Assembly (NCBI GenBank): GCA_017557405.1
Contig: JAFYYV010000025.1
Coordinates: 1-64,000 of the forward strand
Reading direction: 5' to 3'
Origin: Prevotella sp.
GTDB taxonomy: Bacteria; Bacteroidota; Bacteroidia; Bacteroidales; Bacteroidaceae
DNA length: 64,000 bases
Shown here: one piece after another, positions 1 through 9,038 of the stretch
Layout of the letters: each line of letters begins with the position of its first letter
How positions within the stretch are numbered: position 1 is the stretch's first letter
Notes under the pieces: generated by a model
Database searches by the model: none
The model's input: only the letters and a program-made list of their open reading frames with translations
What the model was told of the DNA's origin: nothing
Translations under genes and position numbers: made by a program

Positions 1-660
1 CAAAACGAGAGGGCAAACTTTTTCAGGAAATCGTCTGTTCGCTCGGCGACGTAAGGAGACGCTTTCAGAGTGCAAGCGGGGAAAGAACCCTATCAGGAAA
101 AGATAATCATTCAACTTCTGCCAGGGTTTAGAACCAAGGTACTCGAAAAGCATTCAACTCATGGTAGGGTTAAGGTAAAAACCATTCAACTTTTTCTAGG
201 GTAGTACACATGCAATAAAAATGAAAAGTGACAAAGTGACAAAGTGACATTAAGCACTTTTCATTTTGTTCAAGCTCACCCCTCTATCATGGGTTATTAT
301 AATATCTAATATATATATATTATATATTATAATAAAATTAGTATCATTACACTCCTTATATTTTTACGCCATAAATTATTCAATTTGTTACTTTTGAGTA
401 TTTCATTTCACATGCAAACTTGCATTCCCTTATTGTCACTTTGTCACTTTGTCACTCTCATTTAATATTTATTAAGAGTTGGAGTACTACCCCTAGAAAA
501 AGTTGAATGGTTTTTACCTTAACCCTGCCATGGGTTGAATGTTTTTTTGTGTACCTTAGTCAACGATTTCAGTAAAGTGTCAACTCGTTCAGGAAACGGT
601 TGTCAACCGCAAGGGGGGTGCACGTTTATTGTTGAAAAGTTTGCCCTCATATAAACGATT
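1..660. repeat. Nested inverted-repeat (palindromic) element, gene-free
   Basis: No convincing gene lies here. The stretch folds back on itself around an AT-rich core near 300-360. Three nested pairs of arms are visible: outer 9-24 with 634-648 (GAGGGCAAACTTTT and its complement), middle 136-206 with 484-557 (about 70 bases, few mismatches), and inner 227-248 with 435-456 (9-base direct repeats of GTGACAAA type, complementary on the right side). A local hairpin pairs 221-230 with 255-264. The left flank 1-8 also partly matches the complement of 654-662, so the left arm may run beyond the window edge. Origin is unknown: a MITE-like insertion or a relic of inverted duplication are both possible. 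No transposase is present. Confidence 0.75.
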
Positions 661-695
661 TTGTAACAAATTTTCACAAGCTAGAGGCCTCGAAA

Positions 696-727
696 TTTGG
701 AGGAATCAGAATTTATTTGTATCTTTG
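696..727 (+). promoter_or_regulatory. Bacteroidetes-type promoter for the BspA-like gene
   Basis: TTTG at 696-699 and TATCTTTG at 720-727 are separated by 20 bases, the classic -33/-7 arrangement. The start codon is at 861, so the leader would be about 130 bases. A second CTTTG-containing stretch (ATCTTTG near 800) lies inside that leader and could be a further -7 element. Confidence 0.6.
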
Positions 728-860
728 CAATCAAAGATTGCGAAGCTCGGCTGCGGCTCAGCATAACTCAAGCAAGCTCGGTTCTGCACTCGCCTTGCAC
801 GATCTTTGTAACGTGATAAAACAGAAATAAAAACCAACAACAACTAAAACCATAAAAGCA

Positions 861-2213
861 ATGAAAACATTGAAAACCTTATATTTGCCGCTCCTGATCC
901 TCGCCCTCCTCAGTATGGTGAGCACCCGAGCGTATGCCTATGACATTGTGGCAGAGAACATCTATGGTGTAAAGATTTTTTATAACTATATCAATGACGG
1001 CACGGAACTCGAAGTTACTTCTGGAGATGCAAAATACTCTGGCCAAGTGTTTATCCCCAAGGAAGTGACGCATCATGAGAAGACGCTAAAAGTGACCAGC
1101 ATCGGCGATAATGCGTTTTGGGCATGCCGCGACCTTACTTCTGCAATCATCCCGGATGGTGTGACCAGCATCGGCGATAATGCGTTTAAATATTGCGAAA
1201 GTATTGTTTCTGCAATCCTCCCCATTAGTTTAAAAAGTATTGGAAAGGGGTCTTTCACAAAATGTACAGCCCTTTCCTATGTGAGCATGCCCTCGAGTGT
1301 AGTAAGTATAGGTGATGGTGCGTTTGCTTATTGTTCGAACCTTTCCTCGATAAAGCTCCCTGAAAACCTGACAAGCATAAGTGGCAGTTTGTTCGAAGGT
1401 TGTCGTAGCCTTACTGACATGATTATCCCGAACGGTGTGACAAGCATAGGTGAGACAGCATTCTTAGGATGCTCAGGTCTCACCACCATTAATATCCCAG
1501 ACGGCGTGACAAGTATCGGAGGTGGCGCTTTCGAAGGATGCATCAACCTCACTTCAGTTACCCTCCCAAACAGCGTGACGAGTATTGCCGATAATGCGTT
1601 TCAGGGTTGTTCTCTCCTTACTTCTATCGTCATTCCCGAAGGTGTGACAAGCATAGCTAATAGTTTATTTTATGGATGTTCAGCTCTGAACTCCGTAAAT
1701 ATTCCCAACAATGTAACAACCATCGGATATAATGCGTTTCGTGGGTGCTGAAGCCTTACCTCGATAACCATTCCCAATCCTGTGACATCTATAGGTGCAA
1801 GTGCGTTTGAATATTGCATCAACCTCACTTCGATAATCATCCCCAGCAATGTCAGCTTTATGGGTTCATGGACGTTCTCTGGTTGCTCTGGTCTAACCTC
1901 CATCATCTCATTGATAGAGAATCCGTTTCCTGTCATTGGGAAGGAATCTGAATTTACTACATTCGACGTGGATATATTCAACAAAGTCATTCTCTATGTG
2001 CCTAAGGGAACGTTAGACAAATACAAGGAAACGGAAGGCTGGAAAGACTTTGTGAATATCAAAGAAAACACTACAGATGGCATAGACACGCCCATGCTGA
2101 TACAAGCAGAGGATTGCCCCGTTTACGACCTGCAAGGCCGTCGCATGGCAGACTATCAGCCGTTGCACCCCGGCATCTACGTGAAAGATGGACGGAAGTT
2201 TGTGGTGAAGTAG
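861..2213 (+). pseudogene. BspA-like leucine-rich repeat surface protein, interrupted by an in-frame TGA
   Basis: Both halves read in the same frame, 861-1748 and 1752-2213, separated only by TGA at 1749-1751. The first half has a signal peptide (about residues 1-26, ending AYA) followed by BspA-type leucine-rich repeats of about 23 residues (IP-x-GVTSIG-x-x-AF-x-x-C pattern). The repeats carry on in phase after the stop, and the C-terminus has a [18 protein letters not shown] pattern typical of the T9SS sorting tail in this group. The position of the stop matches Arg in a neighbouring repeat (GCRSL), so a single CGA to TGA change would explain it. As it stands the product would be a 296-residue protein without its sorting tail. 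It may be a true nonsense mutation, a phase-variable allele or a sequencing error. BspA proteins are surface adhesins in other members of the group. Confidence 0.8.
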
Positions 2214-2255
2214 TAAAGACACAGAGCAAACGGAGGAGACGGAGAGCACATTGTA

Positions 2256-2297
2256 AAGAGACCATCGAACTCAATCGAGTTCGGTGGCTCTCTTTTT
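2256..2297 (+). terminator. Rho-independent terminator after the BspA-like gene
   Basis: The arms at 2258-2272 and 2277-2292 form a long stem with a 4-base loop, followed by a run of T at 2292-2297. It lies 45 bases beyond the stop codon at 2213. Confidence 0.75.
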
Positions 2298-2617
2298 AGA
2301 TAGAAAGATAAAAGATAATAGATAAAGATTATGTTGGCATTTTGCTCAGTTTGCACTACCTTTAACTATGTTGAAGATTATTCATACCTTTAACTTCGTT
2401 GAACGTAGGCTGCATCTCGACAATGCAGAAAATACTTTCCTGGTTTTCCATTTCGCTCCCACCTTTTAAACAAGTTTAAGGTGAGAGCAAAAGTGAAAAA
2501 ATAAATGAATTTATTTGGCATTGTGCTCGATTTGCACTACCTTTGCAAACGATTTGTCAAAATCAAAGCAATCGATTTGTCAAAATGTATTGACGTAACC
2601 TAAAGAAGAGAGATCGG
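2298..2617. other. Gene-free leader region with a duplicated promoter-like repeat and hairpin
   Basis: This spacer holds no gene. A 30-base block starting TTGGCATT and ending TGCACTACCTTT occurs at 2334-2363 and again at 2515-2544. Only the second copy ends in a complete TACCTTTG. Between them are a 19-base direct repeat (2357-2375 and 2385-2403) and a strong hairpin (2455-2471 pairing with 2474-2488) with no T run after it. The first copy may be a decayed promoter. Confidence 0.55.
2514..2545 (+). promoter_or_regulatory. Promoter of the secreted protein/paaK/DUF3256 operon
   Basis: TTTG at 2514-2517 and TACCTTTG at 2538-2545 are spaced by 20 bases, an ideal Bacteroidetes promoter. The first start codon is at 2618, giving a leader of about 65-70 bases. 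Confidence 0.7.
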
Positions 2618-3127
2618 ATGAAAAGTTTTTTGTTGGCTGTTTGCCTTTGTTTCTCGATGATGGCAAGCGCTCAGAATGTGGAGAAAGTGGGTACGGTTGA
2701 GCTCGGACTCCCGTACGACCAGGCTTTGGCTGCCATGAAGGCGGAGTGGGGCGACCCATCGAGTAAGAACGAACGGGAAGTGACCTACAAGCACAAGACT
2801 TACAAGGGATTCGAGTTTGACGAGGTGGTGTTCCGTTTCAGGAACGGGAAGTTCAACGAGGCTCGTTTCTTTGTGAAGGTGGGTTCGCGTTATGCCGCCC
2901 AGCAGCGCATGGAGGCGTTGGCCAAGGAGATGGGCAAGGAGAAGACACTCTCGAAGGACATCGAGGAGGGTGGTGCCTGGTTCTACAAAGGTGGTCGTGC
3001 ACCCTCGGAGGCTGCTCCGCTTTTCACGCTCTGCACCATTCCCCGAAAAGGGGCGTATGGGATGGAGTTGAGATACGGTCCCTTTAATTTTGAAAAACCT
3101 GAAATATATTCAACCATACAGAAATGA
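2618..3127 (+). CDS. Secreted hypothetical protein, first gene of the paaK operon
   Basis: A 169-residue protein with a clear signal peptide (residues 1-18, cleavage after ASA), so it should be exported to the periplasm or outer membrane. I do not recognise the family. The mature part is charged, with alternating short strands (pattern like YKGFEFDEVVFRFRNGKF), suggesting a small beta-rich domain. It follows a strong promoter at 2514-2545, and its stop overlaps the start of the next gene as ATGA, so it is translationally coupled to the PaaK-type ligase. No cysteine lipobox is seen. Confidence 0.75.
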   Translation: MKSFLLAVCLCFSMMASAQNVEKVGTVELGLPYDQALAAMKAEWGDPSSKNEREVTYKHKTYKGFEFDEVVFRFRNGKFNEARFFVKVGSRYAAQQRMEALAKEMGKEKTLSKDIEEGGAWFYKGGRAPSEAAPLFTLCTIPRKGAYGMELRYGPFNFEKPEIYSTIQK

Positions 3128-4452
3128 ACAATAACGTGAATCAGCCAGACGGCGAATACTGGCAGCCGGAACTGGAAACTATGCCGCGAGAGCAACTGAA
3201 AGAGTTGCAGGTGAAGAAACTGAAACAGACTTTGGAGGTTTGTCTGAAATCGCCTTTCTACAAGAAGCGATTGGGTGAGCTGGGTATCACGCCCGACGAC
3301 ATCAAGACCATTGATGACATCAGGAAGATTCCTTTCACCACGAAGCAGGACCTTCGCGAGAACTATCCGTTCGGATTGGTGGGCGGTGACATGAAAGACG
3401 CCATCCGCATCCACTCCACGAGTGGCACGACAGGCAATCCAACTGTGGTCACCTATTCACGTCATGACATTGACTCGTGGGCAAACATGATTGCACGCGA
3501 CATGTATATGGTGGGCTGCCGCGACACCGATGTGTTCCAGAACTCGAGTGGCTACGGCATGTTCACGGGTGGTCTGGGCTTCCAGCATGGAGCCGAGAAA
3601 CTGGGTGCCACCACAGTGCCCGCTGGTGCTGGTAACTCGAAGCGTCAGATCATGTTCATCCGCGACTTTGGTACCACTTGTCTGCACGCCATCCCCAGCT
3701 ATGCCATCCGCTTGGCCGAGGTGTTCAGAGAGGAGGGTGTTGACCCTTCCACCACCAAGTTGCGCACGCTGTTCATCGGCGCCGAGCCCCACACAGAGGA
3801 GCAACGTCGTAGGATTGAGAACATGCTGGGTGTGAAGGCCTACAACTCGTTCGGAATGACCGAGATGAATGGTCCTGGAGTGGCTTTCGAGTGCAAGGAG
3901 CAGAACGGTATGCACCTCTGGGAAGACAACTATATCATCGAGATTGTGGACCCCGACACATTGGAGCCTGTGCCCGATGGTGAGATGGGTGAGATGGTGC
4001 TGACCACACTCGACCGCACGATGATGCCTATCCTGCGCTATCGCACTCGCGACCTCACGCGCATCCTGCCGGGCGAGTGTCCTTGTGGACGTACGCACAG
4101 ACGTATCGACCGCATCAAGGGTCGTACGGACGACATGTTCATCATCAAGGGTGTGAACGTGTTCCCGATGCAGGTGGAGAAGATTCTGGTGAAGTATCCA
4201 GGTCTTGGAAGCAACTATCTCATCACGCTGGAGACCATTGACGACAACGATGTGATGACGGTGGAGGTGGAGCTCGACTCGATTGAGAGCGACGTCTATC
4301 CCGAACTCCAGAAGATGACACGCGACATCCAGCGCGCCCTGAAGGATGAGATTCTGCTCACACCACGCGTGAAGCTCGTGAAGAAGGGTACGCTGCCCGT
4401 TTCGGAAGGCAAGGCCGTGAGAGTGAGAGAACTGAGAGACTCGAGAAAATGA
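3124..4452 (+). CDS. paaK: Phenylacetate-CoA ligase family protein (PaaK-type adenylate-forming enzyme)
   Basis: Predicted to activate an aryl acid, classically phenylacetate, with ATP and CoA to give the acyl-CoA. The 442 residues match the usual PaaK length. The AMP-binding P-loop STSGTTGNP is at about residues 98-106, the core motif SFGMTEMNGPG follows in mid-protein, YRTRDLT marks the hinge region, and the C-terminal lid domain has GRTDDMFIIKGVNVFP. In many Bacteroidales, paaK copies sit beside indolepyruvate ferredoxin oxidoreductase genes. Here it lies instead between two exported proteins, overlapping each by four bases (ATGA at 3124 and 4449). The true substrate may therefore be another aryl acid, and this cannot be read from the sequence. 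Confidence 0.9.
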   Translation: MNNNVNQPDGEYWQPELETMPREQLKELQVKKLKQTLEVCLKSPFYKKRLGELGITPDDIKTIDDIRKIPFTTKQDLRENYPFGLVGGDMKDAIRIHSTSGTTGNPTVVTYSRHDIDSWANMIARDMYMVGCRDTDVFQNSSGYGMFTGGLGFQHGAEKLGATTVPAGAGNSKRQIMFIRDFGTTCLHAIPSYAIRLAEVFREEGVDPSTTKLRTLFIGAEPHTEEQRRRIENMLGVKAYNSFGMTEMNGPGVAFECKEQNGMHLWEDNYIIEIVDPDTLEPVPDGEMGEMVLTTLDRTMMPILRYRTRDLTRILPGECPCGRTHRRIDRIKGRTDDMFIIKGVNVFPMQVEKILVKYPGLGSNYLITLETIDDNDVMTVEVELDSIESDVYPELQKMTRDIQRALKDEILLTPRVKLVKKGTLPVSEGKAVRVRELRDSRK

Positions 4453-5096
4453 GCAGAAGAGCAATCAGCGTCGTGATGGTCTTGCTGACGGCTCTACAGT
4501 TGTCGGCGACAACCATCAAGGAACTGTGGATAGCAGCTCCCGACACGCTGTTCCCTTATCTTGACCAAGCCAAACGCTCGGAGTTGGTGGACTTCTGGGA
4601 GATGAAGCAGAAGGGACAGAGCCCTGAAACCAATGGCGTGGGAGGGTTGAAGGTCGAGACGAAGAACAAGCTTGATGGCGTCAGCACACTCGACACGCTG
4701 ACATCCAACTTCATGCAGGTGGGGTTGAACAAATCCACCCGTGTGCAGATGAAGCTGGTCGAGGAGAATGGCGACACGCTGATTTGCATGGTGAAGACCA
4801 TTTCGCTACCCGAAGGAGACAGCGAAGTGGCTTTCTATGACAAGGGTTGGAACCTGAAGCGGAGTGCGACACTCAACTGGCACGACTATCTGAAGAAACC
4901 CGAGGCGATGAGCGAGGAGACTTTCAAAAATGAGGTGCAAGCCATCGGGCTCGCCTTCGTGAAAGCCAGCATCAACGCCGACGACAACTGGATGGATGTG
5001 ACGTTGGGAATACCCCTGCAACCTAAGGAGGTGAAACCCGAATTGAAGGCCATAATGCAAACGAATGTGAAAATCGACATTTCAAGCGTTAAATAA
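4449..5096 (+). CDS. DUF3256-like exported protein
   Basis: A 215-residue protein with an N-terminal signal sequence (residues 1 to about 20, hydrophobic core VVMVLLTALQLSA). The pattern IKELWIAAPDTLFPYLDQAKRS near the N-terminus, followed by DTLTSNFMQV, resembles the Bacteroidales DUF3256 family, whose role is unknown. The assignment is from memory of family features and is moderate. The start codon overlaps the paaK stop as ATGA, so it is the third gene of that operon. No lipobox is present. Confidence 0.7.
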   Translation: MSRRAISVVMVLLTALQLSATTIKELWIAAPDTLFPYLDQAKRSELVDFWEMKQKGQSPETNGVGGLKVETKNKLDGVSTLDTLTSNFMQVGLNKSTRVQMKLVEENGDTLICMVKTISLPEGDSEVAFYDKGWNLKRSATLNWHDYLKKPEAMSEETFKNEVQAIGLAFVKASINADDNWMDVTLGIPLQPKEVKPELKAIMQTNVKIDISSVK

Positions 5097-5128
5097 CGTT
5101 TATGAAGTGTCGATAAAACAATAAACTC

Positions 5129-5159
5129 TTGCAAATAACCGAACTATATTGTAAATTTG
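5129..5159 (+). promoter_or_regulatory. Promoter upstream of the MORN-repeat gene
   Basis: TTG at 5129-5131 and TAAATTTG at 5152-5159 are 20 bases apart. Transcription would begin near 5165, about 165 bases before the preferred GTG start at 5329. Confidence 0.6.
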
Positions 5160-5328
5160 CACCGTGTTTTTCATGGTATTAGATTATTAAGGTTAAGAAA
5201 AGATTGGTTGTCGTGAGACAATCAATTTTTTTTTGTGTTTTGTGATAAATGCTAAAAAATACTTAATCTATTTTGTGGTATGGCAATTAATTATTACTTT
5301 TGGCATTGAAATCAAAAAATGGACAACA

Positions 5329-6441
5329 GTGAAAAATCAGATAATTTGCATATTGTTTTCAGTCGTGCCGGTTTTCGGCTTCGCACAAAAAATCTCACTT
5401 GGCTCGTGCACCACGCGTGATGGTGGTCAATACAAAGGTGAAATGTTGGCGGGCAAACCGCATGGAAAGGGCAACACACTTTGGAAGAATGGCGACACAT
5501 ACGAGGGCGAATACCTAAAAGGAAAGCGCCAGGGATATGGTGTTTATACCTTCTCGGACGGTGAGAAATACGAAGGCGAATGGTTCCAAGACCAGCAACA
5601 TGGTCGAGGCACGTTCTATTTCATGAACAACAACAAGTACGTAGGCCTGTGGTTCCGCGATTATCAGCAGGGACACGGCGTGATGTACTACTACAACGGC
5701 GACAAATACGAAGGTAGTTGGCAACAGGACAAACGTCAGGGGAAGGGAAAATACACCTTCTCGAACGGCGCCTACTATGACGGCCAATGGAAAGACGACA
5801 AGAAATGTGGAAAGGGTTTCTTCGATTGGGGCGACGGTACGACCTACGATGGTATGTGGGAGGACAACCAGCGCTCAGGAAAGGGCACCAACCACTATGC
5901 CGACGGCGACATCTACGTAGGCGACTGGCGCGATGACATCCAAAACGGAAAGGGCATCTACAAGTTCCAGAACGGTGATGTCTATGAGGGTGACTACGTG
6001 GAAGGCGAGCGAACAGGCGAGGGCGTGTTCAAATATGCCAATGGCGACAAATACACGGGCCATTTCCGTCAGGGTGCGAAGTATGGTCAGGGAACTCTGA
6101 TTTGGAGCAATGGTGACGTTTATGTGGGCAACTGGAAGAACGACCTGCAGGACGGACAAGGCAAACTAACCAAGAAGAACGGCGACGTTTTTGACGGTAC
6201 GTTCGTGAAAGGAAAGATAGAAGGCCAGGTGGTCATCCACTATGCAGACGGAAGCAAGTTCAAAGGCACCTACAAGAAGGGCAAGCGTAATGGTCCTGCC
6301 ATCGAGGTGGCCAAGGATGGCAAGCGCTTCGAGGGCACCTATGAGGAAGACGAACGGCACGGAAAGTTCGTCGAGAAGGACCGTAATGGCCAAGTGACCG
6401 CAAAGGGTCACTATGAGCATGGCCGCCGATACACGGATTGA
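5329..6441 (+). CDS. MORN-repeat protein, exported
   Basis: A protein of about 371 residues built almost wholly from some 14 MORN repeats (Y-x-G-x-W/Y ... G-x-G-x-x-x-x-x-x-G-D), each about 23 residues. MORN repeats form long beta-hairpin rods and in other proteins bind membranes or partner proteins. I chose the GTG at 5329 because it gives a normal signal peptide (VKNQIICILFSV.., cleavage after GFA). The ATG at 5233 is in the same frame and would add 32 residues including a second hydrophobic stretch, which looks less natural. Its role is unknown. A promoter lies at 5129-5159, and a 43-base gap separates it from the following YhcH-type gene, so the two may be cotranscribed. Confidence 0.85.
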   Translation: MKNQIICILFSVVPVFGFAQKISLGSCTTRDGGQYKGEMLAGKPHGKGNTLWKNGDTYEGEYLKGKRQGYGVYTFSDGEKYEGEWFQDQQHGRGTFYFMNNNKYVGLWFRDYQQGHGVMYYYNGDKYEGSWQQDKRQGKGKYTFSNGAYYDGQWKDDKKCGKGFFDWGDGTTYDGMWEDNQRSGKGTNHYADGDIYVGDWRDDIQNGKGIYKFQNGDVYEGDYVEGERTGEGVFKYANGDKYTGHFRQGAKYGQGTLIWSNGDVYVGNWKNDLQDGQGKLTKKNGDVFDGTFVKGKIEGQVVIHYADGSKFKGTYKKGKRNGPAIEVAKDGKRFEGTYEEDERHGKFVEKDRNGQVTAKGHYEHGRRYTD

Positions 6442-6484
6442 TGCAAGAAATCTGATATACAAACAAGCCCCACTTAAATAAACT

Positions 6485-6931
6485 ATGGTAATAGACACAT
6501 TGGAACATCTGGAAGACTATGTTTCATTGAACCCTTTGTTCAAGGATGTTGTGGACTTCCTGAAAAAGAACGACCTGGAGAATCTTCCCGAAGGAAAGCA
6601 CGAAATCAAGGGGGAAGACCTCTTTGTGAACATCACGACGGTGAAGGGGAAGGAGCCCGCTGATGCCGAATTGGAGTATCACAAGAAGATGATTGACATC
6701 CAAATCCCTATGTCGGGAGCCGAGACCTACGGATACAATCCATTGGCTGACTTGCCCGAGGCGGAGTTCGATGTGGCGAACGACATTGCCAAGGTGCCCG
6801 GAATGCCTGCGCAGAGCTATGTGACCTGCATGCCAGGCATGTTTGTCATCTTCTTCCCACAAGACGCGCACGCCCCATGCATCTCGATGGAGAGCCAACT
6901 GAAAAAGGCTATTTTCAAAGTGAAGGCATAA
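6485..6931 (+). CDS. YhcH/YjgK/YiaL family protein (DUF386)
   Basis: A 148-residue cytoplasmic protein of the YhcH/YjgK/YiaL family, cupin-like small proteins often linked to sugar catabolism (EbgC, a beta-galactosidase subunit, belongs to it). The family core is visible as EYHKKMIDIQIPMSGAE around residues 65-80 and GMFVIFFPQDAHAP near residue 125, where His, Gln and Asp would line the metal-binding pocket. It lies 24 bases before the glycogen branching enzyme, which fits a sugar-related role. The exact substrate is not known. Confidence 0.88.
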   Translation: MVIDTLEHLEDYVSLNPLFKDVVDFLKKNDLENLPEGKHEIKGEDLFVNITTVKGKEPADAELEYHKKMIDIQIPMSGAETYGYNPLADLPEAEFDVANDIAKVPGMPAQSYVTCMPGMFVIFFPQDAHAPCISMESQLKKAIFKVKA

Positions 6932-6955
6932 CCAAAGAAACGAAAACACAATATT

Positions 6956-9031
6956 ATGGCAACAAAGAAAACATCAGAAACGACGGCCAAGAAAAGCACA
7001 AGTGCCACTAAGCCCAAGAAGCCTCAGCACATAGGACTCGTGAAGAACGACCCCTATCTGGAGCCTTACGAAGATGCCATTCGTGGCAGACACGATCATG
7101 CACAATGGAAATTGAACCAACTGACTCGCAATGGAAAGAAAACCCTGACCGACTTTGCCAGTGGATACGATTATTTCGGTCTTCATAAGACGGCTCGTGG
7201 TGGATGGGTGTTCCGCGAGTGGGCTCCCAATGCCACAGAGATATATCTGGTGGGTGACTTCAACAATTGGGAGGAAAACGAGAAATACCAAGCCAAACGT
7301 ATTCCTGGAACCGACAACTGGGAGTTGAAACTTCCAGCCAAAGCCCTGAATCATGGTGACCTCTACAAGATGCATGTGCATTGGAACGGGGGCGATGGTG
7401 AACGCATTCCGGCTTGGGCACAACGAGTGGTGCAAGACGATGAAACAAAGATTTTCTCTGCACAGGTGTGGGCACCGAAACCATACGTGTGGAAGAAGAA
7501 ATCATTCAAAGCCAAAACCAATCCGCTATTGATATACGAATGCCACATCGGAATGGGACAGGATGCCGAGAAGGTGGGTACCTACACGGAGTTCAAGGAC
7601 AACGTGCTGCCGCGTGTCATCAAGGATGGCTACAACTGCATCCAGATCATGGCCATTCAGGAGCATCCTTACTATGGCTCGTTTGGCTATCATGTGAGTT
7701 CGTTCTTTGCTGCCTCAAGTCGTTTCGGTACACCTGAGGAGTTGAAGGAGTTGATTGACACCGCCCATCAGAACGGCATTGCCGTCATCATGGACATCGT
7801 GCACTCTCATGCTGTGAAGAATGAGGTGGAAGGTCTTGGCAATCTGGCTGGCGATCCCAATCAGTTCTTCTATCCTGGTGACCGTCATGAGCATCCGGCT
7901 TGGGATTCCCTTTGCTTCGATTATGGAAAGGATGATGTCATCCACTTCCTGTTGAGCAATTGCAAATATTGGTTGAACGAGTTCCATTTCGATGGTTTCC
8001 GTTTCGATGGTGTGACCTCGATGCTCTATTATAGTCATGGATTGGGCGAGGCTTTCTGCAACTATGGAGACTATTTCAACGGTCATGAGGACGATAATGC
8101 CATCTGCTATCTGACATTGGCCAACCTGTTGATTCACGAGGTGAATCCAAATGCCATCACCATTGCCGAAGAGGTGAGTGGAATGCCGGGATTGGCAGCC
8201 AAGTTCGAGGATGGAGGCTATGGTTTCGATTACCGTATGGCGATGAACATCCCCGATTATTGGATTAAGACCATCAAGGAGCAAAGCGATGAGAATTGGA
8301 AGCCGAGCTCGATATTCTGGGAAGTGAAGAACCGCCGTCCTGACGAGAGGACGATTTCGTATTGCGAGAGTCACGACCAGGCGTTGGTGGGTGACAAGAC
8401 CATCATTTTCCGATTGATTGACGCCGACATGTATTGGCATTTTGCCAAGAAGGATGTGAATGGTGTGGCTGAACGTGGAATCGCCTTGCATAAGATGATA
8501 CGATTGGTGACAGCCGCTGCCATCAATGGTGGCTACCTGAACTTCATGGGTAATGAGTTCGGTCATCCTGAATGGATTGACTTCCCACGTGAGGGTAATG
8601 GATGGAGCCACAAATATGCGCGTAGGCAATGGAATCTGGTTGACAACCAGGATTTGTGCTACCATTGGTTGGGAGACTTCGATCGCGAGATGCTGAAAGT
8701 CATCAAGAGCGAGAAGAACTTCAACAAGACTCCCGTGCAGGAGATTTGGCATAACGATGGTGACCAGATATTGGCGTTCATGCGTGGTGACTTGATATTC
8801 GTGTTCAATTTCTCACCCACACGTTCGTTTACCGACTACGGTTTCCTGGTTCCCACGGGTAGTTATGACATCGTGTTGAATACGGACGCAAAGGAGTTTG
8901 GTGGCAACGGATTTGTTGATGACTCGATGACTCACTTCACCAACTACGATCCGCTTTACGTGAATGAGCACAAGGAATGGTTGAAACTTTATATCCCCGC
9001 ACGTTCGGCAGTTGTCTTGAGAAAGAATTGA
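6956..9031 (+). CDS. glgB: 1,4-alpha-glucan branching enzyme, eukaryotic type
   Basis: Transfers alpha-1,4 glucan segments to 6-positions to make branches in glycogen. The 691-residue protein has a Lys/Thr/Ser-rich start (1-25), a CBM48 domain (WVFREWAPNATEIYLVGDFNNW, about 85-110), a GH13 barrel and a C-terminal all-beta domain. The GH13 regions are visible: MDIVHSHA, GFRFDGVTSM (with the nucleophile Asp), AEEVSGMP (with the acid Glu) and CESHDQA. The DIVHSHA and VTSMLYYSHG wording matches the eukaryotic-type branching enzymes that Bacteroidetes also carry, rather than the enterobacterial GlgB with DVVHGHF-like patterns. No other glycogen genes are in the window. The following membrane-protein gene begins 7 bases after its stop. 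Confidence 0.95.
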   Translation: MATKKTSETTAKKSTSATKPKKPQHIGLVKNDPYLEPYEDAIRGRHDHAQWKLNQLTRNGKKTLTDFASGYDYFGLHKTARGGWVFREWAPNATEIYLVGDFNNWEENEKYQAKRIPGTDNWELKLPAKALNHGDLYKMHVHWNGGDGERIPAWAQRVVQDDETKIFSAQVWAPKPYVWKKKSFKAKTNPLLIYECHIGMGQDAEKVGTYTEFKDNVLPRVIKDGYNCIQIMAIQEHPYYGSFGYHVSSFFAASSRFGTPEELKELIDTAHQNGIAVIMDIVHSHAVKNEVEGLGNLAGDPNQFFYPGDRHEHPAWDSLCFDYGKDDVIHFLLSNCKYWLNEFHFDGFRFDGVTSMLYYSHGLGEAFCNYGDYFNGHEDDNAICYLTLANLLIHEVNPNAITIAEEVSGMPGLAAKFEDGGYGFDYRMAMNIPDYWIKTIKEQSDENWKPSSIFWEVKNRRPDERTISYCESHDQALVGDKTIIFRLIDADMYWHFAKKDVNGVAERGIALHKMIRLVTAAAINGGYLNFMGNEFGHPEWIDFPREGNGWSHKYARRQWNLVDNQDLCYHWLGDFDREMLKVIKSEKNFNKTPVQEIWHNDGDQILAFMRGDLIFVFNFSPTRSFTDYGFLVPTGSYDIVLNTDAKEFGGNGFVDDSMTHFTNYDPLYVNEHKEWLKLYIPARSAVVLRKN

Positions 9032-9038
9032 AATCAAA

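Noticed and set aside
861..1751. Complete BspA gene ending at 1751
   Set aside because: The repeats continue in the same frame after the stop codon for another 150 residues, so this is an interrupted gene, not a finished one.
2298..2617. Riboswitch or T-box
   Set aside because: The hairpin and duplicated block do not fit a known ligand-binding fold that I can recognise, and the downstream genes show no matching metabolite.
3457..4464. Long minus-strand open frame (335 residues) within paaK
   Set aside because: It lies antisense to a gene with clear PaaK motifs. It is rich in His, has no recognisable domain, and the GC-rich third positions of paaK explain it. The same holds for 7715-8752, 18377-19600, 33806-34744 and 27491-28300.
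5233..5328. MORN gene starting at ATG 5233
   Set aside because: The 32 additional residues place a second hydrophobic stretch in front of a normal signal peptide. GTG 5329 is more natural, although I cannot exclude the earlier start.
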